From: Streptomyces avermitilis MA-4680 = NBRC 14893
GTDB taxonomy: Bacteria; Actinomycetota; Actinomycetes; Streptomycetales; Streptomycetaceae
Direction: 5' to 3'
Assembly (NCBI RefSeq): GCF_000009765.2
Contig: NC_003155.5
Span: 4,650,001 to 4,714,000 of the forward strand
Length of the DNA: 64,000 nucleotides
Shown: positions 17,076-24,499 of the stretch, in pieces
Numbering within the stretch: the stretch's first letter is position 1
Layout of the letters: each line of letters starts with the position of its first letter
Notes under the pieces: model-generated
What the model saw: only the letters and a program-made list of their open reading frames with translations
Database searches by the model: none
What the model was told of the DNA's origin: nothing
Made by a program: the position numbers and the translations under genes

Positions 17076-17594
17076 ATGCCGTCCGCCGGTGCCGATCCGG
17101 ACAACCGCCCCGCGCAGTACATGTTCACCGCCCTGCAGACCACCCATCAGCACGCGGACACCAAGGCCGGGATCCTGGCGGCCGCGCAGGCGGCGCTGGT
17201 CGGCACGGCCGACACCTGGAGCCGGCAGGCCCTGCACACCGTGGAGCGGGGTGGAGCGGCGGGCGTGCTCGCCGGGACGCTGCTCACCCTGTTCCTGGGC
17301 GGCCTGTTCGTCGGCGCCGGCTGTCTGGCGGCGACGCTGCGGCCCCGGGTGCTGCACTCCGCGCACGCCAACAGATACAGCTTCGTCCACCTCGCCTCGG
17401 GCCCCGACATCCTGCCCGCCGAGGCTCCCGGCGCCGACGAGGCGACCGATCGGCGGGAGCTGTCCCACACGGTCAGGTTTCTCGCGCGGGTGGCGCTGCG
17501 GAAGTACCGGTGTCTGACCGGTGCCGTGGTGTGCACGGCGGTGATGGGGACCAGCGCGGGGCTGTTCGTGGTGCTGCGTCCCGTACTGGCCTGA
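17076..17594 (+). CDS. Pycsar-effector-like membrane protein (PycTM/DUF5706 type)
   Basis: This 172-residue protein matches the PycTM-type effector pattern: an N-terminal amphipathic segment with HADTKAGILAAAQAALVG (residues 26-43), a hydrophobic segment around 57-84, a soluble loop, a second conserved motif FLARVALRKYRCL and a final hydrophobic helix near 148-170. In characterised Pycsar systems such proteins sense cyclic pyrimidine nucleotides and damage the inner membrane. The ATG has GAGGAG five bases upstream. It is divergent from the cyclase-like operon and convergent with a cyclic-nucleotide-type Crp regulator. The family assignment is good; the function here is inference. Confidence 0.7.
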   Translation: MPSAGADPDNRPAQYMFTALQTTHQHADTKAGILAAAQAALVGTADTWSRQALHTVERGGAAGVLAGTLLTLFLGGLFVGAGCLAATLRPRVLHSAHANRYSFVHLASGPDILPAEAPGADEATDRRELSHTVRFLARVALRKYRCLTGAVVCTAVMGTSAGLFVVLRPVLA

Positions 17595-17662
17595 GTGCCG
17601 AAGGAGGCTCAGCCGCCGGGGCTTTTGGGGGCCGTCAGGGACTCTGGTGCCTTAGGGGGCCG

Positions 17663-18403
17663 TCAGGACCCTTGGGGTTCGTGGCCTTCGTGGCCTTCGC
17701 GGCCTTCGGGCGCCAGGTTCGCCAGCTGCCTCAGCCGGGGCAGGTCCCGGACGACCGTCGAGCGGTAGCCGGTCTCCAGCAGACCGCCCTCACGCAGTTC
17801 GCGCAGCCCCTTGTGGATCGTCGTCTCGGCGGCCCCGGTGAGCGCGGCCATCTCCGGCTGCGTCAGCCGGCAGCCGACGACGACGCCGCCGTCCGTCGGG
17901 CGCCCGTAGGAGGTGGCGAGCTCCACCAGGAGCCGGGCCAGCCGCACCTTGGCCGGATAGCCGCGGAAGTCCAGGCGCCGCCGGTTCGCCCAGCGCAGCC
18001 GGTCCGCGACGATGCCGGCCAGGGCCATGGACACCTCCGGGCGCCGCATCAGCAGACCGTGCAGCACCCCGGGTTGCAGCACCCGGGCCGTCATCGGCCC
18101 GCACGCGGTCACCGTGGCCGAGCGCGGCGCCCCGTCCATGGCCGCCATCTCCCCGATCGAGTCGCCGCCGACCCGGACGGCGAGCAGCGACGTCTCGCCG
18201 TTCTCCACGGTCGCGGTCACCTTGGCGAAGCCGGACAGCAGCAACAGGACATGCCGGTCGTGCGCGCCCTCGGTCAGCAGCACCTCACCCGGCTCGAACC
18301 GCGTCTCGACACCCAGGCCGAGCAGTTCCCGCCGCGCGGGCGGCGACAGCACCCCCAGCAGACTGCGGGCAGGCCACTCCTCGGAGTCGTACGGCGTGAA
18401 CAC
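17663..18403 (-). CDS. Crp/Fnr family regulator with intact cNMP-binding motif
   Basis: This 246-residue protein has a cyclic-nucleotide-binding jelly roll (about 20-135) and a C-terminal Crp-type winged helix (LTQPEMAALTGAAETTIHKGLRELREGGLLE, around 179-209). The phosphate-binding cassette IGEMAAMDGAPRSATVTA keeps Glu85 and Arg94-Ser95, the residues that bind the nucleotide in CAP, so ligand binding is plausible. The end of the protein carries small EGHEGHE repeats. The start is GTG with a G-rich site upstream. It is convergent with the PycTM-like gene; the short gap holds a 13-base direct repeat (gggggccgtcagg at 17627 and 17655). Confidence 0.88.
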   Translation of the reverse strand: MFTPYDSEEWPARSLLGVLSPPARRELLGLGVETRFEPGEVLLTEGAHDRHVLLLLSGFAKVTATVENGETSLLAVRVGGDSIGEMAAMDGAPRSATVTACGPMTARVLQPGVLHGLLMRRPEVSMALAGIVADRLRWANRRRLDFRGYPAKVRLARLLVELATSYGRPTDGGVVVGCRLTQPEMAALTGAAETTIHKGLRELREGGLLETGYRSTVVRDLPRLRQLANLAPEGREGHEGHEPQGS

Positions 18404-18520
18404 GGTTCCCCCCGGCAGTTCGGCGACTACGCCTCAATCCTGCCGCCGACCACGCCCCCGGGCGAGGAACTCTCACCACCCGGTCCCGCCGACTTCGCGT
18501 GTGGCACGACCGGCCTTCAT

Positions 18521-19753
18521 TCAGGAGGAGTTCACTCCGGATCGCCTTTCCTTCGGCGCGGACACCTCCGGGTGTCGGCGGTCCCGGGACGCGGCGCCGC
18601 GACGGAGGAGGGACGGTGCCAGTGTCAGGGTCACGGTGATCGAGGCGACGGCCATGATCGTCATCGCCGGGCCGGGTGAGGTGAGTTGGGCGACGCCGCC
18701 CGCCAGTGCGGCGCTCACGCCCTGCATGGTCAGCATGCCCGAGGTGTGCAGTCCGAGGCCGTGGCCGCTCAGTTCGTCCGGGATCAGGGACACCAGCCGC
18801 TCCTGCTGGATCAGGCTCGAACCGAAGCCGATCGAGGCGACGGCCACGCACGCCGTCGCCAGGGCCACCCCCGGCCGGAGCGCGAACAGCAGGTACGGCG
18901 CCGCGAGCAGCAGCAGGAACGGGATGCCCAGGCGGGCCCGCACCCGGGGCGCAAGGAAACGGCCCGTCGTCACGTCCCCCACGAACATGCCGAACGCCGC
19001 GAAGGCGAACAGCGCGCCCGCCCGGCTCGGCGCGTACGACACGAACAGCGACTCGCAGCCGACGATCAGGCCGTTGGGGATCCAGAGGAGGAGGTAGAGG
19101 GTGCGGCGCTCGGGCGAGGAGAACAGGCGCGCGTTCGTGCGCCAGGTCTGTACGACGGACGGGCGGCCGGAGGCGCGCGGGGCGCGGCCGGTCAGGCCCA
19201 GGCGGGCGGTGAGGGCCGACGCCAGGTAGAGCGCCGCCGCCGCGAGGAGCGTGACCCGTGGGGACAGCAGCGCCACCAGGACGCCGCCCGTCGCGTACCC
19301 CGTGATCTGTGCGACCCCGCTCATCATGTTGAACACCGAACGGCCCAGCAGATAGCCCTCCTTGGCGAGGATCTCGTTCAGCAGGCCCCACAGAACTCCG
19401 CCGCCGAGCGACTGGACCAGGCCGAGGAGCAGCAGCAGGACGAAGATCGTCCAGACCGGGAGACCGGGTGCCGCCATCACCGCCGTACCGAGCGCGAAGG
19501 CGAGCGCGATGCCCGCCACGGTCGCCCGCGGCGGCAGCCGGTCCGCCGCCGACAGGAGGGTCGTCGCGCCCACGACCTGCGCCAGCGACGGGCCGAACAT
19601 GCTCAGGGCGGAGAGCAGCGGCGAGTCCGTCGCCCGGTACACCAGCGTGCCGAGGGCCAGACCGCTCACCGTGGCGGCCGCGGTGCGGAAGCAGGAGGAC
19701 ACGAACAGCGGGGTGAACTCCCGCGTGCGGAAGAGGTCGGAGTAGCTGCGCAT
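18521..19753 (-). CDS. MFS transporter
   Basis: This 410-residue protein has about twelve hydrophobic helices in two sixes with the central basic loop near residues 190-215, as in major facilitator exporters. The N-terminus SYSDLFRTREFTPLFVSS resembles the enterobactin-exporter-like or MFS_3 group. The substrate is not evident. It is divergent from an ArsR-type regulator 58 bases away; a perfect palindrome that overlaps the regulator's ribosome site lies 38 bases before this start codon, so the regulator very likely represses both. Export of a toxic compound sensed by that regulator is the simplest reading. Confidence 0.88.
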   Translation of the reverse strand: MRSYSDLFRTREFTPLFVSSCFRTAAATVSGLALGTLVYRATDSPLLSALSMFGPSLAQVVGATTLLSAADRLPPRATVAGIALAFALGTAVMAAPGLPVWTIFVLLLLLGLVQSLGGGVLWGLLNEILAKEGYLLGRSVFNMMSGVAQITGYATGGVLVALLSPRVTLLAAAALYLASALTARLGLTGRAPRASGRPSVVQTWRTNARLFSSPERRTLYLLLWIPNGLIVGCESLFVSYAPSRAGALFAFAAFGMFVGDVTTGRFLAPRVRARLGIPFLLLLAAPYLLFALRPGVALATACVAVASIGFGSSLIQQERLVSLIPDELSGHGLGLHTSGMLTMQGVSAALAGGVAQLTSPGPAMTIMAVASITVTLTLAPSLLRRGAASRDRRHPEVSAPKERRSGVNSS

Positions 19754-19790
19754 GCGCGGAGTCTCGGACGGCGTACGCGGGGGCCGTTAT

Positions 19791-19812
19791 TGTTTCGCGG
19801 GGAGGCGAAACA
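19791..19812. promoter_or_regulatory. Perfect operator shared by the MFS and ArsR-type genes
   Basis: TGTTTCGC-N6-GCGAAACA has perfect 8-bp arms. It covers the GGGGAGG ribosome site and the first base of the start codon of the ArsR-type gene, and lies 38 bases before the divergent MFS start. Binding here would block both genes, which fits autorepression. Confidence 0.7.
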
Positions 19813-20795
19813 TGGGCTGGTGGCAGGTCAACGCCGACACTCTCGCCGGCTGCCGCTTCGTACTGTCACCGCTCGCCGAGACCTTCGCGAGCCTGAAGCT
19901 GCTGCACGCGGGGGTCGCCTCGCACCCCGGTGAGCGCGGCTGGCTCGACGCCCACCTGCCCGCGTACCGGGAGCTGCTGGCGGCCGATCCGGTCGCCGCG
20001 CAGCTGGTGCGCTCCGGGCTCGGGCGGGACTGGATCGCCGACTTCTTCACCCCCGCCCCGCGGGAGAGGGAGACCTTCGAGGAGGAGGTCGCCCGGGTCC
20101 GTTCGGCTTCCCCCGAAGCGGCCCGCGGCCACCTCACCGTCTCCCTGCGCGGCCCGCTCCCCGCCCGCCTGCACCGCGACGACCTCCCTGAACGCGCCGC
20201 CGACCTCCTCACCTGGCTCTGGACCGAGGCCGTACGCCCGTACTGGGCCCGGCGGCGGCGCGTCCTCGAGGCCGATGTCGTCGCGCGGACCGCGCAGTTG
20301 GGCCGGGGCGGCTGGGCGGCCGTGCTGGACGAGCTGCGGCCGGGGACGCGCTGGCTCGGCGAGAACCGGTTCCAGGTCAATCCGCACGCGTACCCGCCGC
20401 GCGAGATCTCCGGCGCCCAGCTGTTCTTCGTACCGGTCACCCCGCAGCGGATCGGCTGGGTGAGCTGGGAGGAGCCCCACCGGTACGCCGTCGTCTACCC
20501 GTGCGCGGGCGTCCTGGCCGGCGGCGGGTCCGAGGCCGTGCCCGCGAGCCTCGGCGCGCTGCTCGGGCCCGCGCGGGCCGCCGTGCTCGTCCTCCTCGGC
20601 TCTCCCCTGTCCACCTCCCAGCTGGTCGCCGTGACCGGGCAGCGGCTGGGGTCGGTCGGGCGGCATCTGCGCGTGCTGCTGGACGCGCGGCTGGTGGAGC
20701 GGCGGCGGGCGGGCCGGTCGGTGCTCTACTCGCGGACACCGGCCGGTGAGGTCCTGGTCAAGGCCCAGAGCGGGGACGACACCGAGCGGAGTTAG
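19812..20795 (+). CDS. ArsR-type winged-helix regulator (DUF5937-like)
   Basis: This 327-residue protein has a large N-terminal ligand-type domain and a C-terminal ArsR-like winged helix (LLGSPLSTSQLVAVTGQRLGSVGRHLRVLLDARLVE, around residues 260-295, ending in GRSVLYSRT). This order, effector domain first, matches DUF5937/ArsR proteins of actinomycetes. The ATG at 19812 was chosen because GGGGAGG lies six bases upstream; a longer frame from 19752 would run through the operator. No Cys metal site is visible, so it probably senses an organic ligand. It likely regulates the divergent MFS exporter. Confidence 0.82.
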   Translation: MGWWQVNADTLAGCRFVLSPLAETFASLKLLHAGVASHPGERGWLDAHLPAYRELLAADPVAAQLVRSGLGRDWIADFFTPAPRERETFEEEVARVRSASPEAARGHLTVSLRGPLPARLHRDDLPERAADLLTWLWTEAVRPYWARRRRVLEADVVARTAQLGRGGWAAVLDELRPGTRWLGENRFQVNPHAYPPREISGAQLFFVPVTPQRIGWVSWEEPHRYAVVYPCAGVLAGGGSEAVPASLGALLGPARAAVLVLLGSPLSTSQLVAVTGQRLGSVGRHLRVLLDARLVERRRAGRSVLYSRTPAGEVLVKAQSGDDTERS

Positions 20796-20804
20796 CATCC
20801 GCTC

Positions 20805-21314
20805 ATGACTACAGACAACGCTGCCACCTCTGTCCTCGACACCGAGATCGACGCGCTCCAGGGCGGTTCCGCCGACCTTTCGCAGTACGCCGGCAAGGCC
20901 GTCCTCATTGTGAACGTGGCCTCCAAGTGCGGGCTGACCCCGCAGTACGCCGGTCTCGAGCGGCTCCAGGAGCGGTACGCGGCCCAGGGCTTCACCGTGC
21001 TCGGCGTGCCGTGCAACCAGTTCCTCGGGCAGGAGCCGGGGACCTCCGAGGAGATCGCGGAGTTCTGCTCGGCGACGTACGGCGTGACCTTCCCGCTGAC
21101 CGAGAAGGTCGAGGTGAACGGGGACGCGCGGCACGCGCTGTACGAGAGCCTCGTGGGCTTCGCCGACGGCGAGGGGCACACCGGCGACATCCGCTGGAAC
21201 TTCGAGAAGTTCCTCATCGGGCGGGACGGGAAGGTCGTCGCCCGCTTCTCTCCGCAGACCGAGCCGGAGTCGGCCGAGGTCGTGACGGCGGTGGAGCGGC
21301 AGCTCGCCGGTTGA
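20805..21314 (+). CDS. Glutathione peroxidase-family thiol peroxidase
   Basis: This 169-residue enzyme reduces peroxides with a cysteine, not selenocysteine. The active site is NVASKCGLTPQY (Cys42), GVPCNQFLGQE (Gln72) and RWNFEKFLIG (Trp131, Asn132), the complete catalytic tetrad context. Cys88 in EFCSATYG is in the position of the resolving cysteine of thioredoxin-dependent members, so thioredoxin or mycothiol-linked reductant is more likely than glutathione. It starts ten bases after the ArsR-type gene, perhaps on the same transcript. A hairpin follows its stop directly. Confidence 0.95.
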   Translation: MTTDNAATSVLDTEIDALQGGSADLSQYAGKAVLIVNVASKCGLTPQYAGLERLQERYAAQGFTVLGVPCNQFLGQEPGTSEEIAEFCSATYGVTFPLTEKVEVNGDARHALYESLVGFADGEGHTGDIRWNFEKFLIGRDGKVVARFSPQTEPESAEVVTAVERQLAG

Positions 21315-21333
21315 CCTTGCCCCTGGGGCAAGG
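21315..21333. terminator. Short hairpin terminator
   Basis: CCTTGCCCC-T-GGGGCAAGG forms a tight hairpin directly after the peroxidase stop codon. Confidence 0.65.
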
Positions 21334-21386
21334 ACGAGTGTCCTGTGTCACCGGGCGGACGGCGCCCGGTGACGGAGGATGGGCTC

Positions 21387-22286
21387 GTGGACCGGGAACT
21401 CGTGGAACTCGTGGACCAGGAACGTGTGCGCTCGGGTGAGCTGCTCACCATCGGCGCGTTCGCCGCGCGCTCGCGGCTCTCGCCGAAGGCGCTGCGGCTG
21501 TACGACCGGCTCGGTCTGCTGCCCCCGGCACACGTCGACGCGACGACCGGCTACCGCTACTACCGCGCCGACCAGGCCGAGCGCGCCCGCATGGTCGCGC
21601 TGCTGCGGCGGCTGGACATGCCGCTCGCGCGGATCGCCGAGGTGGTGGAACCGGCCGGGCTCGACGGCCCGTCGGCGGCCGACCGGCTGGCCTGCTACTG
21701 GGCGGAAGCCGAAGCGCGGTTCGCCTCGCAGCGGACGCTCGCCGAGTACCTCCGTGGACGACTGTCGGGGAGGAGCTCCGAGATGTACGGGAAGTTCGTG
21801 GTCGAGACGGTGGACGTGCCCGAGCAGGTGCTGATCACACAGACACGGCACATCCTGCCGGACGAGCTGCCGACGTGGATCGGGGCGGCGCTGGGGCGTC
21901 TGGAGGACGCGGCGCAGGCGTGCGGGGGGACGACCGGGGCGCCGTTCGTCGCGTACCACGCGGAGGTGTCGCAGGAGAGCGACGGGCCGGCGGAGGCCTG
22001 CGTGCCGGTCGCCGACGAGGCCGCCGCGCGGGCGTGGGCCGAGGAACACGGGCGGGCCTGGGACACCGGGGTCCGCGTCGAGCCGGCCCGGCGTCTCGCC
22101 TACACCCGCATCACGAAGGCCCAGGTGGCAAACCCGCAGATCCACGCGGCCTTCGAGGCGGTGGAGGAGTGGATCGCGGAGCGGGGGCTGAACCACGCGG
22201 GGCCGTGCCGGGAGGTGTACTTCGCCGACTGGGACGCGGCGGGGCCTCAGGACGCGGTGTGCGATGTGGCGTTCCCGGTGAGGTGA
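21387..22286 (+). CDS. MerR family regulator with GyrI-like effector domain
   Basis: This 299-residue protein starts with a MerR winged helix (LTIGAFAARSRLSPKALRLY, then LLPP and GYRYY) followed by the dimerising helix and, from about residue 137, a GyrI-like/SOUL-type effector-binding domain (FVVETVDVPEQVLITQTRHI to the C-terminal YFADWDAAGPQDAVCDVAFPV). This is the BltR/TipA-like multidrug-sensing layout. GTG at 21387 was chosen because GGAGG lies eight bases upstream. In-frame GTG codons repeat (CTCGTGGA three times), so the true start may differ by a few codons. No target gene is evident next to it. Confidence 0.88.
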   Translation: MDRELVELVDQERVRSGELLTIGAFAARSRLSPKALRLYDRLGLLPPAHVDATTGYRYYRADQAERARMVALLRRLDMPLARIAEVVEPAGLDGPSAADRLACYWAEAEARFASQRTLAEYLRGRLSGRSSEMYGKFVVETVDVPEQVLITQTRHILPDELPTWIGAALGRLEDAAQACGGTTGAPFVAYHAEVSQESDGPAEACVPVADEAAARAWAEEHGRAWDTGVRVEPARRLAYTRITKAQVANPQIHAAFEAVEEWIAERGLNHAGPCREVYFADWDAAGPQDAVCDVAFPVR

Positions 22287-22307
22287 CGGGGCGCGCCGAG
22301 GTGGGCT

Positions 22308-22353
22308 GAGGGGGGTGCGGCGGGGGCGGTTTCACCCCCGCCGCACCCCCCTC
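22308..22353. terminator. 19-bp perfect bidirectional terminator
   Basis: A perfect 19-bp GC stem with an 8-base loop (CGGTTTCA) lies between the convergent MerR gene and the large membrane protein gene, touching the stop codon of the latter. It is the longest perfect stem seen in the window. Confidence 0.85.
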
Positions 22354-24325
22354 ACCGCAGCTCTTCAGGGCACGGCGTCCCCCGCGGGAGCTGGTACGGC
22401 GCCGCCAGCCGGTAGGTGCCCTTGCCCGGAGCCAGCAGGACCGTCCAGTTGTCTCCGGACTCGTCCTGCTCCTCCTCCATCAGGCAGCCGTTGACGTTGT
22501 CGTACGTCTTCGGCGTGCCCTCCTCGCGGTGCTTGGACTCCGCCGTCTCCTGCGGTGGCTTCACGCTCTTGCCCTCGGCGTCGACCAGACCCAGCCACGG
22601 GGAGTACGGGATGCGGATGAGGACGCGCCCCGCCTTCTGCACCTCGATCGTCAGCTCCCCCTGCTTCGCCCGGTCCACGACGGCCGGCGGGTCCGCCAGC
22701 GGCGTCGGGTCGGTCACCGAGAACAGCTGCCAGTTCGCGTCGCCCCAGATCTGCTTCAGGTACGGCATCCCGCGCTGCACCAGCTGCCGCTCCCGCTGCC
22801 CCCCGTCGCCGTCCGGCTCGCCCTTCGGCAGGACGACGTAGTGAACGGCCCAGCGCTGGAGCCACTCGTGGTAGTTCGCGGAGTTGAGTGTGTCGTCGTA
22901 GAAGAGCGGGTTGCGCTCCATGTCGGCCTGCCGGTTCCAGCCCCGGGCCAGGTTCACGTACGGGGCGAGCGCCGAGGCCTCCCGGTGCGAGCGCGCCGGG
23001 ACCACCTCGACACGGCCCTTCTCGGCACCGATCACCTGGAGCTGGTTGACCAGCGGCGCCAGCTCGCGCGCCCAGGACGCCGCCGGAGTCGTATGCATGA
23101 TGTCGTCGACCGTCTTGAAGCCGATCCAGCCCGTGAATCCGGCGAGGGCGACCACGATCGCGTACCACTTGCGGGTGCGCGGCACGGCGAAGGGGAGGGC
23201 CGCCAGCAGGACGACCCCCGCGAAGAGCATCGCGAGCCGGGTGATGTTGGAGCCGATCTGGGAGCTGACCGCCCAGACGCCGAACACGGCGAGCCCGTAC
23301 ACCGCCGCCGTGATCCGTACCGTCTTCCACTCCCGCGGCACCAACAGGTAGACCACCACGGAGAACAGGAACGGCAGGATCGTCGAACCGATGCCCATCG
23401 GCTGGGTGCCGGAGAACGGGAACAGCCACGCCGAGACGGCGACCACGACGGTCGGCGCGATACCCAGCGCCCACGCGCCAGGACGGCGCTTCTGGAAGAA
23501 GAGGGCCACCGCGATCAGACCGACGAAGAGTCCGGCGACCGGCGACGCGGCGGTGGAGAGCGCGGCGAGCGGCGCCGCGCACAGGGCCTTCGCCCAGCGT
23601 TTGTAGCGCCAGCGGTAGGGCCAGCAGAACACGACGGCGGTCGCACCCAGCCCGAACGCCATGCCCAGGCCGTACGTCACCCGGCCCGACACGGCGTTGC
23701 ACAGCAGCGCGAACACCCCGGCCAGTGCGGGCCACAACGGCTCACGCACCGCCCGGCTGCGTATCAGGATCATCGTCAGCAGCCCCGCCGAGATGGTCCC
23801 CGCGATCATCATCGTGGTCCGCACCCCGAGCACGGACATCAGATACGGCGACACCACGCTGTACGACACCGGGTGCATCCCGCCGTACCAGGCCAGGTTG
23901 TACGCCGAGTCCGGGTGCCGTCCGACGAACTCCGCCCACGCGTCCTGCGCCGCGAGGTCACCACCGCTGTTCGCGAACGTGAAGAACCAGGCGAGATGCA
24001 GGACACCGGCGAGGGCCGTGACGGAGAGGACGGGGTGGCGGTGGATCAGACGACGGAGGCGCGCGAACCGTCCGGCGGGCTCGTGCTCATTGCCGGGGGT
24101 GCCGGGGGCGTCCGGGGTCTCCGGGGTGTCGGGACCGCCGAGGGTTTCGGGGGCGTCGTGGGCGCCGAGGGTGTCGGGGGCGTCGTGGGCGCCGAGGGTG
24201 TCGGCGGAACCGGGCGGACGCGCGGCGCCGTTCGTGCCGTGCAGGTGCGCGGGCGGCGTTATTCGGGGGGTGGAACTGCTCCCTGGACGGGAGTCATCGG
24301 CGTGTGTCGGCTCCACTGCGGCCAC
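22352..24325 (-). CDS. Large multi-pass membrane protein, possibly GT-C-like
   Basis: This 657-residue protein has a disordered Pro/Thr-rich N-terminus with DTLGAHDAP-type repeats, then about ten hydrophobic helices from residue 97 to 420, and a soluble C-terminal domain of about 230 residues starting near the ARELAPLVNQLQVIGAEKGRVE segment. The layout resembles GT-C glycosyltransferases or 6-pyruvoyl-tetrahydropterin-synthase-related membrane proteins of actinomycetes, but no catalytic motif is certain. GTG at 24325 was preferred to a GTG at 24412 because GGGGAG lies nine bases upstream. It lies downstream of the D,D-carboxypeptidase gene in the same orientation, suggesting an envelope role. 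Confidence 0.65.
   Translation of the reverse strand: MAAVEPTHADDSRPGSSSTPRITPPAHLHGTNGAARPPGSADTLGAHDAPDTLGAHDAPETLGGPDTPETPDAPGTPGNEHEPAGRFARLRRLIHRHPVLSVTALAGVLHLAWFFTFANSGGDLAAQDAWAEFVGRHPDSAYNLAWYGGMHPVSYSVVSPYLMSVLGVRTTMMIAGTISAGLLTMILIRSRAVREPLWPALAGVFALLCNAVSGRVTYGLGMAFGLGATAVVFCWPYRWRYKRWAKALCAAPLAALSTAASPVAGLFVGLIAVALFFQKRRPGAWALGIAPTVVVAVSAWLFPFSGTQPMGIGSTILPFLFSVVVYLLVPREWKTVRITAAVYGLAVFGVWAVSSQIGSNITRLAMLFAGVVLLAALPFAVPRTRKWYAIVVALAGFTGWIGFKTVDDIMHTTPAASWARELAPLVNQLQVIGAEKGRVEVVPARSHREASALAPYVNLARGWNRQADMERNPLFYDDTLNSANYHEWLQRWAVHYVVLPKGEPDGDGGQRERQLVQRGMPYLKQIWGDANWQLFSVTDPTPLADPPAVVDRAKQGELTIEVQKAGRVLIRIPYSPWLGLVDAEGKSVKPPQETAESKHREEGTPKTYDNVNGCLMEEEQDESGDNWTVLLAPGKGTYRLAAPYQLPRGTPCPEELR
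24152..24205. repeat. Two exact-type 27-bp coding repeats
   Basis: Two adjacent 27-bp units, nearly identical, encode DTLGAHDAP in the disordered N-terminus of the membrane protein. A third degenerate unit adjoins them. Confidence 0.8.
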
Positions 24326-24499
24326 TTCAAGGCACTCCCCGTGTCCCGTTTTCTCTTCCCGTTCGGGCCCACGGCCCGCGTTCGACCCCGATTTCGCGAC
24401 GCTAGCACGCACCCCGCCGGGGAGCCCCCGGGTGGGGGCCCTCCGGCGGGGTCCGATGCCTTTCCCCGTACGCCGCCACGGCTCGCGCCGTACGCCGTT

